From the NCBI GenBank assembly GCA_963930775.1, contig OZ005692.1, positions 1,288,135-1,352,134 of the forward strand: DNA of 64,000 nucleotides, read 5' to 3'. A model generated the notes under the pieces. That model searched no databases and was not told the origin of the DNA. It was given only the letters and a program-made list of their open reading frames with translations. This document shows, in pieces, positions 53,102-64,000 of the stretch. Position 1 is the first letter of the stretch; each line of letters begins with the position of its first letter. A program made the translations under genes and the position numbers. Origin of the DNA: Cliona cf. orientalis (Eukaryota; Porifera; Demospongiae; Clionaida; Clionaidae).

Positions 53102-56100
53102 ATGACAGTATTTCTGTTGTTACTTAGTGCTCTCTTGCAACACTGCAATACACAGTAAGTCAGCAAAGAAGGAACCTAAAATTAATATTATTGGCAGTTA
53201 TAGTCAATCTTGTTAACTTATTATCTTTATTCAGAGATTTTCACTGCTGTGATGGAGCCGTCAGACTATCAGGTGGCAGCTTAGCAAATAATGAAGGACG
53301 GGTTGAGATTTGTCAGTCTGGAGAATGGAGAACAGTTTGTGACAACACCTGGAGTGAGAATGAAGCAAGAGTTGTGTGCAGGCAAATTGGATATAGTGAT
53401 CAAGGTGATAAATAGTTCTAGATAGCTACTGCATGTAACACTGTACAGTAAACAATTGGGTTTGGGTGTTCAGGCCTGGTTGTTTTACTGTGCTTATGGA
53501 CCAAAGACAATGATATCTATTGAATCTTAACTCCGGAAGTTTCGGGAGCTTTTACGAAACCCACAAGTGCTTTAGCTACCCCTTGGTATACTGACGAAGC
53601 CAAATTAGGCTCAAACAGCTCTCTATCTCTATGGTTGCACTTTTCAATTCGGCCCCTACTTTTTGAAGTTTCTGTTGATCTGTATTATAGGTACAGTGGT
53701 TCCTCTGCTGCGAGCAACATATGGACAGGGAACTGGTGCAATAGTGGAGCACATAAGGTGCAGTGGCACTGAAAGCCAGCTGACTGACTGCAACATTAGG
53801 GATGTAGCTGATGGAGAGTGCACTCACAGTGATGATGCCGGCGTACAGTGCAGTGAGTTATATTGTGTGTAGCTACTCTGTAATTTAGGGATAATTATCT
53901 TTCCCATGATCGCAGCATGTAGAACAGGAGATTTACGCTTGCAAGGCAGTGCTATACGAGGCAGTGGTCGTGTAGAAGTCTGTATCAATGATGTCTGGGG
54001 CACTGTGTGCGACAATCTCTGGAGCTCAAATGATGCAAGAGTTGTTTGCAGGCAACTAGGATTCTCAATAATTGGTAATGGCAATTAAAGAATGGAAATT
54101 GGGAAATTATTGCATGTGTATTGCATACTAATGAAGGTGCTCGCACTTCTTCACTTCAAACTATAATTGGTCAAGGAAGTGGTCCAATACACATGGATAA
54201 TGTTGGATGCACTGGAGCGGAATTATCTTTGACAGATTGTCCACATAGCAGACATCATTCTTGCAGTCATAGTGATGATGCTGCCGTTCAATGCCAAACA
54301 AGTGTGTTGTACATGTACTGATTGATGTATTGTATGAAGATAATCGTAATAATATTATGTGCACTTATCCGAATAGGGATCATTTGCCATGATGGTGATG
54401 TTAGGCTTGTAAATGGAAGCGGTCCTCATGAGGGTAGGGTAGAAGTATGCTTCAATGAGATGTGGGGAACGATTTGTGACTACATTGATCCTTGGTACTG
54501 GAATATAACACAAGCAAATGTTGTTTGTCAACAGTTGGGATACTCTGGAGCTGGTATAATGTTGGTTTAATTTATCTCATACGTTGTCTCATTCAATATT
54601 GCGTATATAGATAGGTCAACTTTTGGGTTTGGAAGAGGCAGCTTACCTGTATTTGCAAGAGATGTACGCTGCCAAGGATATGAATCAAATATAGGGGAAT
54701 GTACCTATTACACAACTGGGCTAAGTGACTGCCTTCGCTATGGAGGACAAGATATTGTTGGAGTTCAGTGCATCTCAAGCAGTTCGTTTGTATTATGCAG
54801 TGCTTGTGTACTGTTTCTAATCATACACATTTTTATTACAGATGTGATCACGAATGGACAAGTACGTTTGGTCAATGGTATTCACAAGTATGCTGGAAGA
54901 GTAGAAATGTACTGGAATTCGGAATGGAGGACTGTTTGTTATGACAGCTGGGATGAACTTGATGCTCGAGTTGTTTGCAGACAGCTCAATTACCTGTCAA
55001 CATCAGTACAAATTCTAGGTATAATAATAATATTTTGTCCGTGTACTGTGAATAGTTGAGAAATTCTTTTTATACAGCTACTTCCTACGAAGAGGATCAT
55101 AGTAGTTTAATACTGTTGACCAATGTAGGGTGCAATGGTGCTGAAAACAACCTTACATCTTGCTGTGCTAGTGAAATTTCTAGTAGCGTGTACTGTCACA
55201 GTGGAGCTTATGCTGGAGTAAGATGTAAGCTACGATGTGATAGTAGCTGTATCCATCATACCCATGCACAAAATTAGTAACGGTAGTTGTCATCATATGT
55301 AGGTGCTCAGTGTGTAGAAAGTGATGTTAAACTTGTTGGTGAGCTCTCTCAAAGTGAAGGCTATGTTTTAATCTGTTTTGAAGGAGCATGGGGAAAAATT
55401 TGATATGGGAATCGTGCAGCTGCAACTGTTGTCTGTAGAAAGCTTGGATTTTCAATAGAAAGTTAATGAGTAATCCATGCTAGTCAGTGACTACTGTCTT
55501 TATCTGCACATTTCAGATTCAGCTACCTATTATCTTGATTTATATCATTATGGATATGGACTTCAGCAAGGGTTACCACTTCTACTAAATACTGTAGTAT
55601 GTTCATCAGCTGAACTACAACTTTCTCATTGCAACCATACTAGACTAAGATTCAGGGATAATTATTATTGGTATGAACTACTTGGAGTTAGGTGCCAAAC
55701 AACCAGAAAAAGTAAGAATTGCTAAGTGAGTACTTAGAGTGATGTAGCTATTGATGTATATACACAGCTGTTCCTGGTGCACCTCAGGGAGTTCAAATCT
55801 TCAACATTACTTCAGCTACCATTACCTTAACCTGGTCTCCTCCACTCATATCAGAAAGGCATGGGTTAAATGTTTTGGATTACGTCATTAACTGCTCAGC
55901 AGATCACAGTTTTCTTGGAAATGTACATTATTATACTGACAGCCAAAATGCAACTTTTATTGATCTTCACCCATTTACCGCTTACAACTGCTGTGTTGCA
56001 GCTAACAGTAGTAATGGAGTGGGGAGGCTTGCTTGTTTAAGAGCTGTCACACGTAAGTGAGTCATAGAAGTGTAATTTTATCATACTATACATGTATAGT

Positions 56101-57118
56101 ACTTTGTGATATGCAGTTCCCAGTGGTGTACCCACAAGGCTTATGATCTTTTCCATTGACTCAACAAGTGTGCTTGTCTCCTGGCATGCTCCTGATGCTG
56201 ATGAATATTCAAATGGAGTCTTACGTCAGTACTACATCGAAATTACTGATGACAGTTCAGGTGAGAGGAGCTTTCATGTATCAGATGACACCTATCTGCT
56301 GCTTGAGAATCTACAACCTGGTCATCAGTATACCTTTCGAGCGGCTGCCTACACAACTGAAAAGAGACCATTTTCAGAGCCTATCAGTATCACACTACCT
56401 TCATTACAAGGTATTCACTGACATTCGCCTAAGAGCAAAGAATGGGGTGTTGGTATCACAATCACAATAACAATGCATTCTTATAGCATATTAATTTTAT
56501 TGCTCAAACTACTTATGTGATAATTCTCTCATGTTCCCCTTTCTTTTTTAGGATCATTGATAGCAGGACTGTCTTCCAGCTTGGGACTGGTTTCCATTGC
56601 ACTACTCATAGCAGTGATTGTGGCCATCTTCCTGGGGTACAGATTGTGCAAGCAGCTGTCGAAAAAGACAGCAAAGTGAGTCTATTATTACTGAATGCAT
56701 GAATACTTCTATTCAATCTTAAAATTCACACAGATCAGATCAATCTGGTTCAGTGCCAGTTCAGGCAATGCCATATGAAGTGGTTGATATGTCAAGTGTT
56801 CAAAGTAGTCCAAGAAATACTACTGCTGCAATGGTAACTTCTGAAAATCGTCCTACATCTCGTGTCAAACAACTGAAATTGAAGAAAAAGGCTGGAGCTT
56901 CTCGTGAATACTCAAACTCCCCAGTCACTGACAGCAGTCAGAAACCGACTACAAGTGATCATACAGCTGGGAAACAAGCTGAGAAGGATAATTATCAACC
57001 ACTGATTCCATCAAAAGCTGATGAAAAAACTGAATATCAGTCGTTGGCACAGAAGAAAGGGCCCATTATCCCACCGGCTGTCCCACCAAAGTCTAAAATA
57101 AAGTCAACAGTGTTGTAA
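53102..57118 (+). CDS. SRCR x5 / FN3 x2 transmembrane receptor B (in-frame stop in exon 10)
   Basis: Same 15-exon layout as receptor A: signal exon 53102-53154; SRCR exons 53235-53404, 53691-53852, 53916-54074, 54137-54301, 54377-54553, 54611-54781, 54842-55018, 55078-55224, 55303-55461 and 55523-55711; FN3 exons 55768-56052 and 56117-56410; membrane exon 56552-56675; tail 56734-57118. Exons keep frame throughout (939 codons). A TGA at 55401-55403 in SRCR5 replaces a codon that is CAA in A and TGT in C, so translation would stop before the FN3 and membrane parts and could yield a secreted four-SRCR product. The tail differs most from A and C but keeps YEVVDM, YQPL, YQSL (10 residues between) and PPAVPPK. 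Exon 7 ends six bases... at a GTTCGT donor that shifts by one codon relative to A. Confidence 0.82.
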
Positions 57119-57355
57119 AACTAGGCTTTACACAAGTTGTAAATAAGAACTAATAAATTTAAAATATTCGTGCTGAAACAGAACTACCAGTATAACCCCT
57201 ACTTTGTAGATGCAAACATTAAATTTTATATGATCTGGTGTTTACTAGTATTACATGTTGGCATCCTGAATCAGTTGTAGTAGACTAAGTGTTGTACAGT
57301 ACGTATTATAATTTTATTGTGAGTTGCCATGCTCTATTCCCAGAGTGCTTGATCA

Positions 57356-57470
57356 TCAGTTGACAATGAGCGCTCCTGATCGATGATATGAACCAGTGCG
57401 GAGATTTTAGTATCATCATGGATGAGTAAGCAAGCTAGCTACATCAGAGCAGCATATTTTTAAATGTAAT
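57356..57470 (+). pseudogene. Small 3' remnant of the multicopper oxidase
   Basis: About 115 bp match the last 40 codons of the oxidase ('agcgctcctga', 'aaccagtgcggagatttt', 'atggatgagta', 'agcagc'), with indels and an early stop. It lies 238 bp after receptor B, the same relative position as the larger fragment after receptor A. Confidence 0.8.
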
Positions 57471-58536
57471 GAATTTTGTCCTCAAAAATTATCAAGAGAA
57501 CTCTATATATAGACTGGGTAGCTAGCAGAGTGATCTGTTGCATTTTTGTACAGTTGGTGTTTTGATGCGATTATTGATCAGTTTACATTATCCATACTCT
57601 ATAATATATTATTCCAAACACAAATTATCAACTATTTCTGTCCTATAGCTATATAGATAAGCTAGCAGGTACATTACTGACAATGTAGTTGCTATATTAT
57701 TACACTGTCAGATAAACAGTGCTTTAGCTATAGCTATGATTGTTGATTTAAAGCCTATAGTATCATAGGTACGTGGATAAACAATTATACAACAATATTC
57801 CCTTGATGATAATTATTTATAAGTTATGTTTGTATGCCTACCGAATTCTAAAATTGATTTGTATTATACGATAACACGAACAAAGAAATCAGACTGAGTG
57901 TAAATTTTGGCTTTCTAGAAGGTGAATTGACCGACAGCTACAAATGCAACACCAAGTGAGGGTTTAATTGTCAGTGCAATGTATTGTGTAACATGTAGCT
58001 ACAGTAACTAATTAGACAAGCATGACAACCTAACAAAGCCCGCTTGTTACAGTTTCAAATACTATACTCTTGTCACAGCCTTAACTGTCACCAAGTTTTG
58101 ACAACCTAAACCTGCTTATTACAACCTGGTCACAAGGTGATAACAAAGGTTGTGATTTTTGTGTGGGTAGCTATACTCTTCTTCCGATCCTCACCACCTC
58201 AGGCTCCCAGGAGCTTGGTAGCTAGTCCCAAGATTTTTTCCACGAAAAAATCTTGGGACTTGTAGCCATGCAACAACTTATGATCGACCAATTTACTAAT
58301 AGAAGCTGGTTTATAAATTTGACTTGATCATAGTCAGAAGCTAATTATTAGTGTAAAAATTACTTAAGAATTTACTAACTCAAAGAAACTTCAATTGGCT
58401 AACCAAAACACTTGAAATGTATACACCAGTCACTTGGTGTAATCATTAATGCACAAACATAGCTATAGAGCAAGATATCACTGAGTGCTCCACGATCATG
58501 GAATATTACTGGACCAAAGAAGTTCAAGGAGCAATT
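57471..58536. other. Spacer between oxidase remnant and receptor C
   Basis: Third diverged copy of the spacer at 44963-46085. It contains the perfect hairpin 58224-58260. No gene seen. Confidence 0.6.
58224..58260. repeat. Perfect 17-bp stem hairpin
   Basis: AGTCCCAAGATTTTTTC, a 3-base loop, then the exact reverse complement. Related single arms ('cttgggacttg', 'ctttgggacttg') occur at the equivalent sites near 45785 and 52835, so it is a repeat end in the duplicated spacer. Confidence 0.75.
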
Positions 58537-61500
58537 ATGATGGTGTTTCTGTTGTTACTTAGTGCTCTCTTGCAGCACTGCAATTCACAGTAAGTCAGCA
58601 AAAATATTATAGTCTATGTTGGGAACTTGTTAGCTACTGGGATACTTTCTTTTATATTATTTCAGGGACGGCTTTCAATGCTGTGATGGAACAGTTCGGT
58701 TGGCAGGTGGTAGTTTGTCAAATGAAGGACGAGTGGAGATCTGTCGGTCTGGGGAATGGAAAACGGTGTGTGACAACAACTGGAGTGAGAATGAAGCAAG
58801 AGTTGTGTGCAGGCAACTTGGATATACCACCCAAGGTTTGTTGTATAGCTGTAATATATTTTACCTGTATATTAACCAGAGCAGAATCAATGATTAATAT
58901 AATATATAGCTGGTCTACACACATTTGATATGAATTTAAATTTCAGGTGCAGTTCCTCTAATTCATGCCACATTTGGAAGAGGAACAGGCCCAATAGTGG
59001 AACAGATAAGATGCAATGGCACAGAAAGAGGAGTAGCAGAGTGTACTATAAGAGATGTACCAGACGGAGAGTGCAATCATAATGAAGATGCTGGTGTAAG
59101 ATGCTGTAAGTATAGATGAATATTATAGACTGAAAGTGAACCAGAATTCATTGTGGATAGCCTGTCGGAATGGAGATGTACGTTTGGAAGGGAGCACTAT
59201 CTTAGGCCGAGGTCGTGTGGAGGTGTGCATTAACAATGTCTGGGGCACAATCTGTGACAATTATTGGAACTCGGCTGACGCTAATGTTGTTTGTGGCCAA
59301 CTGGGATTTTCAAGATTTGGTAAACTTTCATTATCGTAACAAGCTCCTTATCCCATGCATAGTTATAATATACTATTCTATATTAGGCGCTATTGCTTAT
59401 TGTTGTGCACGAGATGGTCAAGGAAGTGGTCCAATACATATGAGCAATGTTGGATGTAGAGGACATGAATTGTCTTTATCAGGATGCGCACATGCTACAA
59501 ACCATAACTGCCATCACAGAGAAGATGCTTCTGTCCAATGTCGAACAAGTATTATGCTATTCTGTATATATAGAAAACATGTGATACAGAATATTTAAAG
59601 TTTGCCAAATATTTTGACTAAGCACTTGTCAATGAAAATTTGGGAAATTGCACACACTGTTAGATTATTTCTAGTTGTCCACATGCAGAGGGACTCTTTC
59701 AAATTGTTGCTTTCAGAATCTATAGACAGTTAACATTACTGGAAATGTTAATTGTCAACATAATTGTATCCTATTTATTAAATTTTACAGGGATTGTATG
59801 CTATGATGGTGATGTAAGGTTGGTGGGTGGAAGGCAGCCTTATATATATGAGGGAAGAGTGGAAGTATGCTTCAACGAGACATGGGGTACAATTTGTAAC
59901 CATATTTCTCCTTGGAATTGGAATGTTTCAGAAGCTGATGTTGTCTGTAAACAGCTTGGATACTCAGCAGCTAGTGAGAGAAACTCAGTCTATTTATTTT
60001 GAAACTGTCATGATCTTGCTTTAATTGGTGACTCAGCTTATTCAACTTTTCGTTTTGGAAATGGAAGTTTACCAGTAAACATAGCATATGTTGACTGCAA
60101 AGGCACTGAATCAAGTATAGCAAATTGCACGTACAGCACAGGATCATCATTGATAACTAGATGTCTTCGTTACAATGATGGTAGAGTTGGAGTTCAATGC
60201 AGATCAAGTAAGAACATTATTAATAATGATTGCACAGATTTAAGTGTATGTCATGCATTCTTAGACATGATTGTGAATGGAACAGTACGTCTCACTGATG
60301 GCCTCACACAATATGAGGGTGCAGTTGAGGTATACTTGAATTCACAGTGGAGATCTGTATGTTATGATGGATGGGATGAGCTTGATGCAAAAGTTGTATG
60401 CAGAGAAATCAATTATTTGTCCACTTCTGTCGAAGTAAAAGGTATATTAATACATCAATGGAGTTAATGATTAGCTAAATCATAGTTGGTCAAAGACAGG
60501 AACCTAAATGTACATAATGACGTAACTTTAGCAGTCCTTCAATATGATTACTAGCTTTGTCTTATGGATTACTTGGATTAAAAAGAAGATCTATAGCACT
60601 AAAAGATGTTGGGTGTAGTGGTTTGGAAGGTAATGTTACAAGTTGCTGTGCTACCAAGATTACTACTAGCCTAAGCTGTCACAGTGGAAGCTATGCTGGA
60701 GTGAGATGTAAATTAATAGAAACCTCATGCATCATCAATTGTCACCAATGACATGTAATACATTATTAATGTAGGTGCTCAATGCAGTGAAAATAGTATT
60801 CAGCTAATTGGTGAGTTCTCCCAAAATGAAGGTGTTGTTGCAATTTGCCTTGGAGGAAGTTGGGGAAAAGTCTGTGGAGAAATATTTGAGTCATCAGATC
60901 ATCATGCAGCAGTGGTCATTTGTAGACAACTTGGATTTTCAATAGTGGGTAAGACCATGCACTATACGTGCATACTAATAAAATAACAGTGCAGATTTTA
61001 TTGATCAATAATATTATTATTATTAATGAGGTAGCTATAAATACTCTGATTACTGCTTCATTAATTTTATCTAGAACATGATGGATGCAACATTAAATAT
61101 ATCCCACCTAAGTATACCTAAGTATTATATCAGCCGGGGTATAACTAGGATATTTTCCCTCCCTGAGGGGTACAAGGGAAAATATGATCCATATTTCCCT
61201 CCCTCTGGCTATTACTTTGACCAATCAGAGCCATTGTTTTAGTTCACACAAGCAGTCATACTATATTTGCGTGTGCATCAGCACAGTGCCACTACTGATT
61301 GCACCACACACTCCACTGTACATAGGCAGTAGACATTGTTTACACAGACACGGAAACACACGCACACTAATTGACACTAATCAGGAACCAATTAGCTATC
61401 ACTCGATCTGTCAGTTCTACCCACGTGGCAAGTTCAACTGCAAGTGAACTGTATTAGCTGCTGGACCAAGTCTCAATAGCCATTGCCCGAGTTTGTTGAA

Positions 61501-63573
61501 CAGTGAAACTATTCTATTTGTTTTCGACTGTCTTCTGTTCACGGAAAGCTGAAGCACTGGTTGATTTAACTAGCCATGGTTCCGTGACTCAAACCATCCG
61601 TCATCGGTTGCTTCTTTGCTGGTTTGTTTTTACTGTGCAACTCTCTTTCTATTCAGAACTATTGTTGCTAGGTTAGAACGGTTGTTGCTATGCATGTAGA
61701 CTATGGTGCGCGTGACTTTTAGCCAATCAGGTGGGATATATAATAGTTATAGCACGGTTGCCAGGGATTTATGGCGACGTAAACCGCCCTTGTCCTCGGG
61801 CTACGCCCTCGGACTCGGGTCGGTTTACTGCCATAAATCCCTGGCCCCGTGCTATAACTATAACTAATGTAATTATGATCAAATTTATCATTACTGCAGC
61901 TCCTGCAATTTATTATCAGGATTTATTTTATTTTACACGATATTATTATGGCCTTGTCGACGTCGGGCTACCACATCTAATAAGGAATGTCCAATGCACC
62001 TCACATGAGACACAGCTTTCCCAGTGCAGTTTTAGAACTCATTCTCAATGTGGCTCTTCGCTTGGAATCAAGTGTCAAATAACTAATGAAAGTAAGACTA
62101 AAAACTTAATTTGTGATGATGTAATCAAAAACATAATATTAACAATAAAGGTATTCCTGGTGCACCTCAGAATGTTCAAGTCACAAATGTAACTTCATCT
62201 ACACTTGCCATGAGTTGGTCTCCACCCTTGAAGTTGGTGTCTGAAAGACATAGTCCAGGGCTACAAATGTTTGGCTACATGATTAACTGCACAACAGGGC
62301 AAGATTTACTGGAAAATGTCATCATATACACAGACGCCCTCAATGCAACCCTAATTAATCTCCATCCATTTACTGCTTACAACTGTTGTGTTGCAGTCAA
62401 TAGCAATCACGGAAGGGGAAAACCTGCTTGCCAAAGTACAATTACGTGCGATCAATGTATGACATTAATTTTTAATAATACTAGATTATTGTTTATTCTA
62501 CATTAATTAATTTTATACAGCCTACCGCTATAATCGTATGCCGACAAGAGTTCAAAGTCTTTTACTGAATGATACCTCCTTACTTCTCTCTTGGCATTCC
62601 CCTGGGATCATAGAAGAATATTATCATGTACAGGTTACTGATGATGACACAGGTGGCCAAACCAGTCGAGTATACACAACTGAAGACACATACTTATTGA
62701 TCAACAATCTAAGGCCAGGAAGTCAATACTCCTTCAGAGTAGCAGCCTATGCTGGAGAAATTGGACAATTCTCACAACCTCTTATTATCCGTACTTCAAA
62801 CAGTAAAATTAATTAAAACTACATGCACCTGGTTTCCACTGTGAGGAGCATAATAATTGACAATCTTAATATACGTTCCTTCCTTATTATGCTACTCAGT
62901 CTGGTTTTCTGTCATCTACAGGTACAGTGCGTAAAGAGATGGGGGATGAAGATGTTATGTATACTCGTAGAGTCAATTCCCTGAATCAGTGGCAACTAGT
63001 CATATCATTGTCCTCCATTTTAGGCCTGATTTCTTTTGCTCTACTGATAACTATCATCATTGTCGTCATCTACATATGCTGCAGGGTATGCAAACGTGAC
63101 AACAAGCTTGAAAGGTATTATAATATTTAATATACCAGTACCAATTCAAATAATTATTCAACTGCAGGTCTCCTCAAATTCAAATTTATGAAATGATAGA
63201 TGTACCTTCTAAGCGAGATGGTTCTGAGTGTAAGCCAGAAGATCTCCTTCACAAGCATGGAAATGTCAGTGTTGAGCAGTTGACCATGAAGCAAGAACAA
63301 GCAAAGGGTATTACTTATCTGCCACATGAATATCTGACACCAACTTTGACTACATTTGATCAAAGAGCTCGTCCAGGCCCGGCTGTAGCCACTGATGAAG
63401 AGAATACTTATCAACCACTGATTCCACCACGCTTTAGGGCTGTGAGTGATGAAAAGAGCGAATATCAGTCACTAAAACCGAAGATCAAAACACATTCCAC
63501 CAAGTTCGGCATGTCTCCCATTGGCATTGGACCTGCTCCTCCTGCAATCCCTCCAAAGCCTAAGGCAATGTAA
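58537..63573 (+). CDS. SRCR x5 / FN3 x2 transmembrane receptor C (intact)
   Basis: Fifteen exons read through to 979 aa: 58537-58589 (signal [15 protein letters not shown]); SRCR exons 58666-58835, 58947-59105, 59161-59319, 59387-59548, 59791-59973, 60037-60207, 60265-60441, 60555-60707, 60775-60948 and 61900-62091; FN3 exons 62151-62456 and 62521-62802; membrane exon 62922-63114; tail 63168-63573. The membrane helix is [21 protein letters not shown]. The tail carries YEMID, YLPHEYL, YQPL and YQSL (14 residues between) and a PPAIPPKPK end that fits SH3 binding. Intron 10 is 951 bp because of two inverted-repeat insertions. The FN3-1 donor at 62457 was chosen because nearer GT sites break the frame. 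This is the only copy without a visible lesion. Function as an adhesion or recognition receptor is inferred from domains. Confidence 0.85.
61097..61741. mobile_element. 645 bp inverted-repeat element in receptor C intron 10
   Basis: 13-bp inverted ends ATATATCCCACCT and AGGTGGGATATAT. No long coding frame. Target duplication is not clear; the left flank reads TTAA and the right TAAT. Neither A nor B has it, so it entered after the triplication. Confidence 0.65.
61744..61860. mobile_element. 117 bp hairpin element in receptor C intron 10
   Basis: Starts TAGTTATAGCACGG and ends CCGTGCTATAACTA; the arms match through 'gccagggatttatgg' with few mismatches around a G/C-rich centre containing 'cctcgggctacgccctcgg'. 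It directly abuts the element at 61097-61741. No coding. Confidence 0.75.
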
Positions 63574-63712
63574 ACTAAACTGAAGGCATATTATTATACT
63601 CAATAATTTTTAGTAGATAGTAACATTGGTACATAGCTAGCTTAGCTAAATAGCTACTGTAACAGACATAGAAACTTTAGTGTTGTGTGTGACACATTCA
63701 GTGCACGACTTC

Positions 63713-64000
63713 TCACCCTTCACAACTACATGCATGCTGCAAGTGGTTTGTGAGGTACCGGTAATTAGTAATCCAGCGCATTAGAAAGGGATTTAATTGA
63801 AGAGATAAGAGTTTTGCTATAAGAGGGCGATGCGGAACACTGTCAAAAGCCTTCCAATAGTCGAAGAACACTGCACAGATATCTTTCCCATATTCCAGTG
63901 ACGCAAACCATTCCATAGTTGTTGAAATGAGTGCAGAAAGAGTAGATCGGCCTGCTCTGAATCCCCATTGTCTATCAGACGGCACCCCATTCATGTGAAG
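63713..64000 (-). mobile_element. Non-LTR (LINE) retrotransposon, reverse transcriptase fragment
   Basis: A minus-strand frame of about 93 codons reaches almost to the window edge and encodes reverse transcriptase motifs: QWGFRAGRSTLSAL, then FFDYWKAFDSVPH, then LLSLQLNPFLMRWI. These match LINE-type domains, with KAFDSVPH holding one catalytic Asp. The frame stops at 63713 soon after NYRYLTNH, so the 3' end is missing or diverged. The element probably continues beyond the window. Confidence 0.8.

Overview
The window looks like nuclear DNA of an early-branching animal, most probably a demosponge. This is inferred from the gene families (SRCR-fibronectin III receptors, kinase-kelch proteins, a laccase-like oxidase, RASSF and TUSC2 homologues), the GT-AG introns of mostly 60-500 bp, the AT-rich spacers full of CT/GA microsatellites, and the many small transposons. 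There are no bacterial operons, rRNA genes or CRISPR arrays.

Layout. (1) 261-2474: an intact single-exon kinase/coiled-coil/kelch gene on the plus strand. (2) 2754-15668, minus: an 8-exon RASSF1/5-like gene (C1, RA and SARAH domains; 729 aa) with a 9.5 kb first intron full of microsatellites and a fold-back transposon. (3) 16844-19453, minus: a second kinase-kelch copy broken by a 265 bp inverted-repeat transposon. (4) 20676-27949: a Ty3/gypsy LTR retrotransposon whose long frame is split by a piggyBac-like insertion. (5) 27950-31146: transposon-rich spacer with a possible orphan exon. (6) 31147-33489, minus: the third, intact kinase-kelch copy. (7) 33931-35301, minus: a 3-exon TUSC2 (FUS1) homologue. 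(8) 35477-41053, plus: a 10-exon secreted beta-propeller-like protein, divergent from TUSC2 across 175 bp. (9) 41779-44962, plus: a 2-exon multicopper oxidase. (10) 46086-63573, plus: three tandem 15-exon SRCR x5 / FN3 x2 / transmembrane receptor genes. Decayed 3' ends of the multicopper oxidase precede the second and third, so the duplicated unit was oxidase tail plus receptor. (11) 63713-64000: the edge of a LINE reverse transcriptase.

Main points. RASSF and TUSC2 homologues lie about 18 kb apart in the same orientation; their human relatives RASSF1 and TUSC2 are direct neighbours at 3p21.31, so this may be very old linkage. The three receptors have short tails with tandem YxxL motifs and a proline-rich end, which suggests phosphotyrosine/SH3 signalling. 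Receptor A carries a frameshift, receptor B a stop codon, and receptor C reads through. The kinase-kelch duplication carried pieces of the TUSC2 last exon with it, and the LTR element sits at that breakpoint.

Exon boundaries were read by eye from splice consensus, frame continuity and comparison among paralogues. There was no transcript evidence, and the species was not tested by any search.
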